This document shows positions 24,532 to 35,503 of a stretch of 62,000 nucleotides of DNA, piece after piece. The translations under genes were made by a program, and so were the position numbers. Each line of letters begins with the position of its first letter. Position 1 is the stretch's first letter. The notes beneath the pieces were generated by a model. That model ran no database searches. It was not told the origin of the DNA and saw only the letters and a program-made list of their open reading frames with translations. Origin of the DNA: Cryptomeria japonica (Eukaryota; Streptophyta; Pinopsida; Cupressales; Cupressaceae); NCBI RefSeq assembly GCF_030272615.1, contig NC_081414.1, positions 309,379,164-309,441,163 on the forward strand. Reading direction: 5' to 3'.

Positions 24532-26985
24532 TCATAAAGTCCTTTTCAAAGTTGCATAATAATTTTGCAAAGAGTGTAGCTCTGCCATCTGTAGCTCTTC
24601 TATAAGATTGTTCCACCTTCTTTCTACACGACCTAAAGCTGATTGTTTCTCAGAGGGCCTCATTGCTTCAAACTCCTTATATACTTCTTCCCTCACGACT
24701 AATATTTTGGGATTAAAATCAAGATGATACAAAAGTTTCTGCTAATCATAATACAATCTTCTGGGATTATCACTCTCTAATCTTATTGGCAAGGGAATTC
24801 TAAGTTCTTCTTCTTGATAGGTTTTAGCTTCTTCACCCCTTGCATGTTCATTCTAGATCTAAGATATTAGTACCCTCAAATGTATGTCACCAATATATAA
24901 TAGAGGATTCCATTCCCTATCATTAGGTACTGCATGGTTGTGCAAATAAAATTCACAAAGCAAATTTTAAATCACAGTAGGAGAGTTGTGATAAACCTGA
25001 TAAAATTCTTGGGCAGTTTCCAAGGAACGATCTCTATTTGAAAGAACATTGGACATCTTGAAAGTGAGGAAGCGATTATTTAAGTACATGGCATAGACCC
25101 TAGGTGGTGGTCTACACTCAAGAATGTTGGGTACCATAGTCACCACAATATCTATTTTTCCTTTAAGAGTAGCAATCTCCCTATCTTTCTTCTCAATTTC
25201 CTTCTGTAGCTGATGCTTCTCATTTTCCCATTCTGCCTCCTTATCCAACATATCCTGGCATCCAAAGGAAAGGAGTAGGCCTATGTCTAACTACTGGAAG
25301 AATCCTCTTACTCTTCCTCTGTTCCTCAGTTGATTTTCCTTGCTCTGCCATTTGTACATTTACTGGTTCCTAAGCTAGAGTTTCTATTTGCCTTACCCTA
25401 TTTTTTTGTTCTTCTATAGAATTTACTTCCTGCTCAACTTCAGGGGTTTGCTGCATTTGTTCATGCTGTGTTTCTTCTTCAATGGCAGAGTTTTATCTTT
25501 CTACTGCAAGATCTCCCTCTTGTCTTATCATAGAAATAGTTGTTGTAGACTCTGTGCCTTTCTCTTGTTCAATCACCTTTTCCACTACTTTTTGCCAAAG
25601 TTTCCAACCCATTCATGTTCTCCTCACCACAATATTGTTCTTCCTGAATTTCCTATTGTTCTTTAGTGTTTTGTTCCTCTTTAGAAATCTGATTCTTTTC
25701 AGAAGCTTCACTCATTTCCCCCTCCTGCCCAACGTTTTCTTCTTTTTCTTCAAACTCAGGGGTTTGAAAAGTTGAGTTTGAGAAATCAACTTGAATAGGT
25801 CCCCTGGATTTCATATTTGAGTTTTTCTTGGGCTTCCCTTTAAGCCTATGACTTATTCTTTGAAACTTAGTTGGAACACCTCTATGGGTTCTAACAAATT
25901 TAGATTTCTTTGTATTTTCCTTAAATTGAAGAGTTGCAACAAGAGGTTTTGCAACTCCCTGTTTCTTCCTTCCACGGGCTGAAGTTTCTTCTTCTAATTT
26001 CTCATCGAGTTTCCGTTATCCACCTTGCTTCTACTGGAATCTCACAAGGACCTCCATACTAGGGTTTTCTTTTTCAATTTCAACTTCAGTTGACTTTACT
26101 GGCTTACCCTTTCCCCTTCGAGTGGAAATCCTAGTTTTTCTAGGAATGTCCATTAAAATATCTTCACTAGTGACTACAGAAACTGGCTCAACATTGCTTG
26201 GGATTTCTTTTGCTACAAGAAATTTTGTAGCAGAGAAGATCCTTAGAACTTGAGGCTCCAAGGGTGGTTTTCCTTTTCTTCTTGTAAACCCTAGTCTTTA
26301 CTTCTGCAACCCTTTTCCGACCCTTATAATTTTCTGCCCTAAATTCACATAGTGATACAAATTCCTCCCAAGACAACTAAGAAACATCCCTCAATGACCA
26401 TTCTACTAATAATTTAATTAAATAATGGTAGGAGACCGAATTTGACCTACCTTTTTAGGTTCCAGAGGACATGATCATCAAGAGGTTATACAACACATTT
26501 GGAATGTTCATCCTAACTCCATGTCTGAGATGGCTAAGCAACTTGAAGTGTATTGAGTGCAAACAGGACTGCCTCCCTTCACATGTTAAATACTTGATTA
26601 TGTTAACAACCACTACCATCCATTTATTTGGTAAAGAAATTCTTTTGGCCCCCTGCTTATCAACAATCAGTGGATGATCTCGAGAGCTTGTAAACTCCGC
26701 TCGAGCACTCCTGGAATCCTTTGATTCTAAATACTTTGCTCTTTCAATAGGTAAACCAGTCACTTCTGCAATTCTTTCTTCAGTGGTCAAAACTCTCAGT
26801 CCTTTAACATTTGCTTCTCCATTAGAGAAGGTCATGGCAAACTCGGTAGTTGTTTCTTCATCAAATTCATCCAACTTCAAAAAGTAATTCAACCACCCGC
26901 TCTGAACAAAATCCTGACTACATACTTGATCCTGCAAAACAGAGGTATGAACTGTGGGTTCATGCCTTATCAAAGATCCCCCCAT
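24532..26985 (-). pseudogene. Element A accessory ORF after integrase (plant-transposon-protein-like), decayed
   Basis: The longest segment, 26985-26455 (176 codons), has the pattern FVQSGWLNYFLKLDEF..., then VKGLRVLTTEERIAEVTGLP near residues 58-77, then a helical region. This resembles the family annotated as putative plant transposon protein or the plant mobile domain-like ORFs found in retrotransposons. Further decayed segments follow in the same direction: a Lys-rich part with KKKRK (26376-26188), a basic part (26261-26031), a coiled coil beginning DKEAEWENEKHQLQKEIEKK (25251-24967) and a short helical tail (24732-24532). Stops and at least one shift separate them. The position matches that of the env-like ORF of Athila elements, but no signal peptide or membrane segment is evident. 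The family name is inference. Confidence 0.6.
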
Positions 26986-27747
26986 TGTGCTCTTTCAATA
27001 CGATTTACACACTATTCTGTAACCTTCTATTTTATCTTCTTACCAGAGTCTCTTGTAGCTCAAAACTTGTTATTTTGAAAGAAAACCCTTCTTGAGCGAA
27101 AATAACTGAGAACGACAATTGGCAATCACAAGGGTGACAAGACAGTGCAATTATGACTCTTAAAGGTGGCATAATTAATCCAGAAAGGCAACTCTTGTAA
27201 GGCTTAAAAAAAATGGTGTGCAAAAAACGTCATAATCACTTTATTTGCTTAAAATTTGGTTGTCATAAAAAGCGATACAAAGTATTGATGACGTAGGACA
27301 TGGAAAAACCAAATCACATGTAAGAAGTCAAATCACACATAGGAATGAATGAAATCATGGTATACGCCCCGCCAACCTAAAATGGGCCAAGTGTCCTCAC
27401 ATGGCAGAAGATAAATCATAGCAAGACAACGAGGAATGCACATGGCAATTGTAATTCAGGTAATGAATGAATCTAACAGGAAATAATACAAGCGTCAATT
27501 TGTGACGTACCTGGAGTGATGCAACGTGATGCATGTCAGAGTCCTTTTCACATACCTGCAGTTAACTTAATGATAAAACCCTGGAAAGCGGTTGAATGTG
27601 AAGTGAGGTGAAGTGATACAAAAGACATGAGAGTGAAATGGAGTGAAGTATGGATGTTATAATAGAGAAATAATTTCCAGGAACATGGAAGTGTTTATTA
27701 TGAATCAGTATAAATGATTAATCAAAAGGCAGGGCTAAAGGCCCACC
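26986..27747 (-). other. Element A spacer between integrase and accessory ORF
   Basis: About 0.76 kb without recognisable coding sequence separates the end of integrase from the accessory frame. A separate transcript or splicing would be needed to express the downstream frame; no clear signal for either was identified. Confidence 0.5.
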
Positions 27748-28930
27748 TTAATTGGTTGCAAAAAACTCCAAGTTTGAATCTGCAGGAGAACCGGTGCTTG
27801 AATTAAATTGTTCTATGAACTCTCCTTTAGATAAGGGCTTAGGATATAACTTCAATCTATGTCCATTGACTAACAACTTGAATCTGACAGGATCAATTGT
27901 TGTGAGTTGAACAACGCCATTGTCAAATACCTGTGATACCTCATATGGGCCTAGCCATCTAGTGTGAAGCTTACCCAGATTATCTTGATACTTGGAATCA
28001 TATAGGAGAACCCAATCTCCGGATTGAAAGTTTTTGTCTTTGATATATTTATCATACCATTTGATTCGTTGATTTTGGAGGAGTTCTGTGTGTTGCAGGG
28101 CAATTGTTCTAACTTCATCTAACTCATTAAGTTGCATAATTCTTTCTTTTAGTGCATCAATAATAGCCACCCCTAATTCAATTGCTGTTATTAAATTTTT
28201 AAACTCAAATTTAATTGGCATCATTGCTTTCTTTCCATAGAGCATCTCAAAAGGAGTAAACCCTATTGTTGTTTTCCATGATGTTCTATATGACCAAACT
28301 GCTCCAGGTAATCAAGCTGCCCAATCTTTCCTATGAAGATTAACAGTTTTGGTCAGGATGCTTTCAATTTCCATGTTTGTAATTTCTGCTTGTCCATTGG
28401 CTTGAGGATGGTATGGTGTAGATTTTCTATGCCTGCTATTGTATTCATTCATTAATGCTGTAACAAGTTGAGATGTGAACTGTGCTCCTTGGTCTATGAC
28501 AATTTCTCTAGGAACTCCATATCTTGTGAAGATTTATTCATACAAAAATTAAGCAACCTTGTTAGCTCTTGCATGTGTCACTGCCTTAGCTTCTACCCAT
28601 TTGGTGACATAATCAATACAAACCAAAATGTAAGACTTACCATTAGAAAGTGGATCAATTGGTCCTACAAAATCAAGGCCCCACTTGTCAAATGGTGTTA
28701 CCACCACTTGACGGTGCAAGGGCATTTCATCTGATCTGGTTGGTCTTCCCATCCTTTGGCATCTGACACATTTCCCTATATACCTAGCTGCATCTTTATG
28801 AAGGGTTGGCCAATAATATCTCATGTTAAGTATTTTGATAGTTATTCACTTGGCTACAAAATATCCTCCACATGGTTCATCATGGCATGCATGCAGTATA
28901 TCATAAGTCTCATCTTCTCTCACACATCTT
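27748..28930 (-). pseudogene. pol: Element A integrase
   Basis: Reading on the minus strand, the zinc-binding region has HACHDEPCGGYF and [21 protein letters not shown]; the second His of the HHCC motif is Tyr (GGYF for GGHF). The catalytic core shows GLDFVGPID (first Asp), VIDQGAQF (second Asp) and HPQANGQAE (Glu), so the D,D,E triad is present. A C-terminal part of 165 codons ending at 27748 includes MLYGKKAMMP and RWLGPYEVSQVF, the usual end of gypsy integrases. Several in-frame stops break the frame, so it cannot be active. Confidence 0.85.
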
Positions 28931-29371
28931 CACATCACCCGATCTGATCCTATGTAAAATAAATATCTTGTTATCCAGGTGATTTTGAAACTTTTCTTAA
29001 CAAGTAATTTCCTTTCTTTTGGAGAAAAATGAGAAGGTACCTTTTGAGAAACTAAATAGTTGGCAATATCAACATACCATGGTGTTTGAACAACAATAGA
29101 GAATAGATGCTCATCTAGAAAGCAATCATCCAAAATGGGTGATTCTGGGTTTATTGTTAAGCGTGAAAGAAAATCTGCAACTACATTTTCTCTTCCTGGT
29201 TTGTCTATGATTGTGATATCAAATTCTTCTATTAAAAGAATCCATCTAGCCAACCTTCTTGAAATTGAAGGTTTGTTCATAAGATATTTGATTGTTGCAT
29301 GGTCAATGTGGACATAGACTTTATATCCAGTTATATATTGTCTGAACTTATCGAGAGCATAGATAACTGCT
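28931..29371 (-). pseudogene. pol: Element A RNase H, C-terminal half
   Basis: The minus-strand frame resumes at the element B insertion point with AVIYALDKFRQYITGYKV, then HIDHATIKYLMNKP and GRENVVADFLSRL, the standard Ty3 RNase H end. The N-terminal half lies 18 kb away, beyond 47415. A CTGCT duplication marks the break. Confidence 0.85.
29367..29371. other. Left target-site duplication of element B (CTGCT)
   Basis: CTGCT precedes the left LTR and recurs at 47415-47419 after the right LTR. The interrupted RNase H frame of element A continues on both sides. Confidence 0.9.
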
Positions 29372-29542
29372 TGTTGTCCTCGATTTTAGCACGACCAAAA
29401 TCGTGAGGCAACCCTACAAAACTGGTCCGTTTCGTACTTTATGGTCTTCGGGAGAGCTTAATCAACTTCGTCGGTTAGTTCGTTTTGTTCCTTGTTTTCT
29501 GTTTTTATTGTTTTCTTAGTTCCTTTAAGTTTGCAGTTTTAC

Positions 29543-29803
29543 ATACAGTTCGGACTTTAAAGTCCAAATTGCAGGGTTTTTTTTTGCCAAATACACTTCG
29601 GACTTTAAAGTCTGATGCGTATTTGTAGGTTTTCTTCTCTACAGTTCGGGATTTAAAGTCCGAACTGCATGTCTTAGCCTGTAGTTCGGACTTTAACTCC
29701 CAAACTGCAGGTGGTTTGTCCATGGCTTGCATGTCAGACTTTAAAGTCCGACGTGCAAGTTTTTCTAGCCTGCATGTCGGACTTTAAAGTCCGACATGCA
29801 CTG
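29543..29803. repeat. Palindrome array 1 in element B 5' LTR (six units)
   Basis: Six imperfect palindromes of about 30 bp are centred near 29558, 29606, 29654, 29694, 29742 and 29785, mostly 48 bp apart. Each has a core close to CGGACTTTAAAGTCCG and outer arms that pair with each other, for example GCATGTCGG with CCGACATGC. The arms differ from unit to unit but stay complementary within a unit. The right LTR carries the matching six units at 41696-41957. Confidence 0.88.
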
Positions 29804-30090
29804 CGAGTTGGCATTAATTTACATTTATTGTTAATTAGGGCTTTATTATTTAAAGCTTCTTTTGGTTTATTTTGTTAATTCTTGCATTATCGTTTGTTTC
29901 TTCCGTCTCCTCTGCGTGCCCTCCTCAGATTTTGCTCGCCTTAACTTGATCGGATTGCTCCATTGTTGGATTTTTCGATCATCATAGCGGAAGAGGTAGG
30001 GTTTTGTTATCTTTTTCAGGTTTTTCGTTCTTGTTTGCTTTTTTTTTTTTCATTTGTTTTGTCTTTTTCCCTTTTGGATTTTTTCTGTCA

Positions 30091-30681
30091 AGGGAGCAAT
30101 CGGATTTTAAAATCCCGATTGCTCCTTCCTCCTCATCCTTCCCTTTTCCTAAATGTCTTTGCATACCGGGCTTTAAAGCCCGTTATGCAGTCAGACGGTG
30201 GAATCTCTGCATATCGGATTTTAAAGTCCGAAATGCGGGATCATAACCTTCGCACATCGAACTTTAAAGTCTGATATACGAAGAAGTAAAGGTCTGACTG
30301 ACATGTCGGGTTTTTAAACCCAACATGTCAGTCAGAGGTTTTCCCCAACTTGCACATCGAACTTTAAAGTCCGATATGCAGTGTTTTTTACAAAAGGTTT
30401 TTATTTGCACATCGGACTTTAAAGTCAGATATGCAGGTTGATTTTTCCCAGATTGCACATCGGACTTTAAAGTTCGATGTGCTGATAACCTACCCCGAGT
30501 TAGCACATCGAACTTTAAAGTCTGATGTGCTAATCAACATTATTTACCCTTGTACATCGGACTTTAAAGTCCGATGTGTTGATCAAGTTTTTTTTTAAAA
30601 TTGCACTTCGGACTTTAAAGTCTGATGTGCAATTTATCTTTTCAAAAGAGCAGATCGGACTTTTTTCCCCGACCTGCTGTT
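30091..30681. repeat. Palindrome array 2 in element B 5' LTR (twelve units)
   Basis: Twelve units are centred near 30108, 30174, 30222, 30265, 30315, 30365, 30420, 30468, 30516, 30565, 30616 and 30665. Apart from the first interval (66 bp) spacing is 43-55 bp. Arms vary (GAGCAATCGG, GCATACCGGG, GACATGTCGGG, GCACATCGG) with matching partner arms. The last unit has a pyrimidine core in place of TTTAAA. The array ends about 120 bp before the LTR frame. It could be a hairpin-rich leader or a set of DNA-binding sites; CTTTAAAG contains the AAAG core of Dof-type sites on both strands. Confidence 0.88.
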
Positions 30682-30797
30682 TTTGGCAGTTTTACTCCTA
30701 ACCCTATTTTGAGTCCCGTTCTTCGATCCGTTTGAGAAAAAATGATTTTTGATAATGATGAATAGCTAATCATCAGTGTTGAATGTAGTCATCACGA

Positions 30798-33700
30798 ATG
30801 TCAAAGCTCCCTCAAAACAAGCCCGAGTCTTCCTCAGGTCAGTTGGAACCTTCTCCAAGTAAAGCATCATCAAGAAAGATGAAATACAAGTATGACAGGT
30901 ATTTGAATCTGTACCTAGAGAGTTCAATAGACTCAAATATTAAGGAGATCAGAGACACCGAAATTGGGCATGTTGATATGCAAGAATTTGTTGACCTGGT
31001 TCAAAAGGCTCCTGCATGTTTAACCAGTTTAATCAAATCTGAGCTGCATAAGTATGCGTCTTTCCCAGTTGCAGCTCATGATACTGAATTTGTATTAGCA
31101 GTAGCTACTCATTTTGATCCAAGCACAAGGCAAGTAAAAGATGAAGATCAGAATGTCATCATGACCCTAGATAGTGTATTCTTCAATAGTGTCTTCAAAG
31201 GTTCATCAGTTGAAGAAGTAACTGATATTTCTCAAGAGAGTGCTCAAGAGTACTACGAGAAACATGAGGATAAATGCAAAAAGGTGATCAATACTATTTA
31301 TCTCTTTGCTGCAAGAAGTTCCCTCACCACACGATGGCCGAAGTCCTTCCATAGGAGTGATTTTAATGAGGAATATAACGACATGGTCACCATGTTATCC
31401 AGAGTGAGAGGGTTAAAAGACTCATTATTTTCAAAACTGGATGTCTTATTACATAAATATAATAAAAAAGGGAGCCGCAAGAATCGATTGGGGAGAGCAG
31501 ATCAGTGATGCTCTTTGTGCTCAATTGAAGGAGGTCAAGGTGACACTGAAGTTTTACATGACCTCATATCTGGTTTATGCAGCTTCTCCAATGAGGCAAT
31601 ATTGAGGCTTGTCTACCAAGGGTGACAGAAGATTGGTGCCTGTTCGGGAGTACTATGATCGGCTAACTATCAAGAATCAAGGTAATCATTACAGGAGGGT
31701 TAATGATGCCTTCTTTGCTGTATGGAAGTGTATTTTTGATAAAGGCCTGTAGAAGAGGAGAATATCAGAAGTCGCTTACAGTAGGGTGTCTCATTTTGGG
31801 TGTGTATTTCCGTAGTTTTCCACATTCACCTATATCCGAATTGGATGTTTCTCAGGTGAGCCCTTCATCCTTCCAAGGTTCCCTTCAGACAAAATTGTCC
31901 TTATGGAGCTGTGTAGACAACTGATTAGTGTGCATGAGAAACAATCACAAGCACATAAGACTGGGTTGAAATTCCCAGAGTCGATTGGCAGGTATTCAGT
32001 GCTAACCAATCCCAAGGCCAAAAATATGCAGGAAGAAATGCAGTGGAATACCATGAGAAGATTCAAGGCCCGAACCGATTTTGACTTTTGTGGTATAAAG
32101 AACAAACTCAAAAGGACTTATACTCATGTTTATAGGTTTGAGGATGTTTGGGCAGATTGTCAGAATGAGGAGGATATAAGAAGGATGGATTTCAGCTGCC
32201 TTACTCTGGAACAAATTGAAAATTTGGATCTAGCTAAGATCCCAATGACCATGGAAGACACAGATGACATAGTGGACCCTGTTTATTACGAGAAGAAGAT
32301 TGTTGACTCCCCAATTCCACTTGTGCAATGGTCGAAGAAAGAAAGCAAATCTATTACATAGAGGATCTCTCCTATCTTAGCAAACACCAATGCTTGGTTG
32401 ATAAAAATGAATCTTAGGATGAAACAACTTCCTACTAGTTCAGGAGATGATGACAACAATGATGGCCCATTGGGCAAGACAACTACAGCTGAAACAAGAG
32501 AAAAGAGCAGGGCAGACTCACAAGCACTATCCTCAGCTCAAGTGGTACAATCGAAGGGTAAAGGACCCAGAATCAAATTTACAGTTAAAGGGTCGAAGAA
32601 GGGTGAATCAATATCATCCGCATCACAGGAAGCAGTGGCGAAGGAGCCAGAACAACTTCCTGCCAGCGAAGTTGGAAAAGGAAAGGAGATTGAAGAAGGT
32701 GAAATTCCTCAACAAGAGGAAGTACAGGCAGAAGAAGTATCGCATCCAACTGAAGTTGATGCCCCGATTACCTCACAGGTAATCATCCATTCTATTGACT
32801 CTGACTCTGACTCTGACCAAGAAGATGAAGATTTTCAAGAAGATGGAGATCTAAGTATGGGTATGACGCAATCAGAGATCGTTGGTCAGTTTTTTACAAT
32901 ACCCAACTTCTCTAATTTAGATGATATCCCTTCATCTACTTTTGAATCCACCATGATGGATTTTAATGAGACCTTGCAAGATGCACTTACAGAATAGGTT
33001 TCAATAGATTTACCCGTCACTACTACCACCACCACAACAATTCCTCCATTGGTAAGTGCTGAAGTTATATTCATAGCACCCTCCACTCTCCCATCTGTAA
33101 CTAAAGAGGTAGCAGTAACAAATGTTCCACTAGATGCCTATATATCAGCACCATTAGTAACACTCACAACTGCTCAAAGTTCCAGTCAACCTGCTTCTGA
33201 AGTTTAAACTCCAAGTCAGCAAGGAGCTACTACTCTATGAGCCAATCCAAAACTACCCTCTTGGATGGAAGTAGTGGCCCCTAAGAGGAAAAATTAGGTG
33301 ATATCCCTAGATGAGTTTGACTTTGAACTTTTAGTTCCTCCAAAGCCTAAGGGAACAAAAAAGCCAAATATGGTATCTCAGGTGGTAGTAAACCCAACTT
33401 CCAGAAGAAAATATGCCGAAGTTATGGTGCCATCATCAGACAAGGATAAAGACAATATACAATCTGAAGATTATACCAAGCAAGTCGTAGAGCTCAGGGT
33501 GGAAACACATGAGAGTGTGAAATTAGATTCTCAGACAACCCTTAATTCTTTATTGAGAAGATTGGATCAAGAGAGGGATGAGAAAAATATCTTGAAGCAA
33601 AAGTGTGAACAGCTGACCAACATTCTTCTAAAGGTCAGACAATCTTCTCAAGAGATAGAGCCTATAGGATCTTCAATAGATACCGAAGCTCTCAAGAAGA

Positions 33701-34410
33701 TTGAACAGGTGGGAGCTAAAGGCCGAGTGATGGATGAGTGGATTTCAAGGCTAAGGCCAGAAGGCTCTCATCTTCTGAGCTCAACAGTGGAACTATTGTC
33801 TAGTTATGAAGTAATCCAGAGTCGGATGCAAGGACTCAAAACCTCTTTATCACAGGAGATTGAGGAGGTTGTGAAAAGTACTACCTTGTGGAGGAAAATG
33901 GAGGACTTCAGGATAGATGTCCTGGTTGAGAATAAAGTAATTCCCACAAGGGAGAAGTACATTCAGATCTTGTCTTTATTGTCTCATAAGAAAGAGACAA
34001 TGAAGTTAATGATTGCAGAGCTGGACTGGGAGAAGAAAGAAGGTGACGATGAGGTTGACCTTATTTTTGCTAAAGTTGGTGATCTCCCTTGCTATTTATA
34101 TGATGGCGATCAAAATCTCGTCATTGCTGAAGTTGTCACGCAAGAATTCCTTTCTTTGATGGATCAATGCATAGGACAAGATTTCTCTCTTGATACATTT
34201 GATAAACTGTTAGAAATTCAAGTCAGCTTTGAAGTCCTCGCATCCATGTTGAAGGATGTTAAAAATAAACAGGTGAAGATTCAAGATGCAATGTCCCGCG
34301 TCCAAATCATCACAAGTTCTACCTTGATGCCGAACGAAGCAGAAATGAAAGACATCCTTGCTAAATTCAAAGATTTTCAGAAATCCAATGAAGAGGGGAA
34401 TCAAGAATGA
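30798..34410 (+). pseudogene. Long accessory ORF inside element B 5' LTR
   Basis: The frame starts MSKLPQNKPESSSGQ at 30798, changes to the +1 frame at an A-run near 31470 (same place in the other LTR) and then stays in one frame to 34410. Comparison of the two LTR copies shows that most stops are private to one copy, so the ancestral frame was about 1,200 codons. The N-terminal third is globular, with TEIGHVDMQEFVDLV near residue 54. A middle part (32398-32997) is acidic and Ser/Pro/Glu-rich. The C-terminal part (33298-34410, 370 codons) is predicted helical, with a coiled coil around LLRRLDQERDEKNILKQKC. Function is unknown; the EIGHV-type motif also occurs in element C's second ORF. Confidence 0.75.
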
Positions 34411-35330
34411 AGTTTCCCCTCCTGGTATCCTTTCTTCATGCGGCTGCACCGATAAATGTTGTCAATTTTTGTGCAGCTGCACGTTTTCTTTATGTAGTAG
34501 TTTTAGTCAAGTGGGACTGTGCAGTTGAATTAGTCAACTGTGCCCACATTTTTCTGCATTCTTTTCCTATTTAAGGAGGACCTCATTTGTAAATATTTTA
34601 TCTTTTTCATGCTTAGCAAAACTTTGTAGATTTTTTATCCCAACTAAGACTTTGGGCTTTTTGTGGTGAAAATCCTATCAAACGAATAAAGAAAATAGTT
34701 TTGTTGATTACAAACTTTGTGTTGTATCAAGAAAATCATTTATATAATTTAATGTTCCTATGTCCATTGAATCTATGCTATCTTTATTTCTTTGATCTTT
34801 AAGATATTGCTATGTGGTTAGAGAGCTTTCAAATCTTGCAAAGTAGATTTTGTGCTTTTAGCATACTTGAGAAATCTGCTGATAAATTAAGTAACTTGTG
34901 GTAAGCTTTGTATTGCTGCGGTTATTTGTATTTTAATGGATTAGAAATCTATACTTGAAGACTTTGAGCTTTAAGCTAAGTTTCTAATTGTTTAATTTAT
35001 AACGATAAGTGTTAATTAGTGTTACCTTAAAGGAGACTTTGTGCTGCTTAATAGTAACTCTTGGTGTAGTTTGTTAGATTAATAATTCTTTTCTTTAAGT
35101 ATCTAAAGAGGTAGAGAAATTGTAACTAGGTGAAGGGAGAATACATAAACTCTGAAAAAAGAGAGTTATATGTCCAATAACAACCCACCAATTTAATTTC
35201 CTATTAATTAGAGGAGAAATTTCATAGGGAACATCCCCTTGATGAGAGGAGAGATTAATTTCTTGGCATAGCGTTGTGTGAATTATATATTTTGTCATTA
35301 GTACACTGGTGACAAAATATTCACCCAACA
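34411..35330 (+). other. Noncoding tail of element B 5' LTR
   Basis: AT-rich sequence runs from the end of the LTR frame to the LTR terminus. It includes a repeated GTGGGACTGTGCAGTTGAATT-type phrase region (34510-34560) and the TATTTTGTCATTAGTACACTGGT end. The small minus-strand frame at 35095-35328 is an antisense shadow that recurs in the right LTR. Confidence 0.55.
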
Positions 35331-35336
35331 GTTTTT

Positions 35337-35353
35337 TGGCGACTTTGCTGGGA
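35337..35353 (+). other. Element B primer-binding site
   Basis: TGGCGACTTTGCTGGGA begins six bases after the 5' LTR end. The sequence is close to primer sites of Tat/Ogre-type elements (TGGCGACTCxGCTGGGGA). I am less sure which tRNA it pairs with. Confidence 0.75.
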
Positions 35354-35503
35354 AGCGACGTGCAACCGGTTTGTCTTTTGGGTTGTAGTGCGCTTTCATT
35401 GTAATTTCCATATTGTTGTTTTTCTTCAAATCATAATTTGGCTGATCAAAGTTACCCTCGTGGGCAACGATTAGCAAGAATTGTTGATCCTACTATTTAA
35501 ATA

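Larger units (their letters stand above)
29372..35330 (+). repeat. Element B 5' LTR (5,959 bp)
   Basis: It starts TGTTGTCCTCGATTT and ends TTCACCCAACA. In order it holds two palindrome arrays (29543-29803 and 30091-30681), a decayed ~1.2-kb-codon frame (30798-34410) and about 0.9 kb of AT-rich noncoding tail. The right LTR has the same organisation. Confidence 0.9.

Noticed and set aside
29543-30681. Regularly spaced repeats resembling a CRISPR array
   Set aside because: The units are individually different palindromes in a plant LTR, the intervals are not unique spacers, and there are no associated genes.
33298-34410. The 370-codon open frame read as an independent host coiled-coil gene
   Set aside because: It is the C-terminal part of the LTR frame and has a broken counterpart at the same position in the other LTR.
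35095-35328. Minus-strand 77-codon frame, present again at 47179-47412
   Set aside because: The repetition is explained by the two LTR copies; the right copy only appears longer because it joins element A RNase H at the insertion point.
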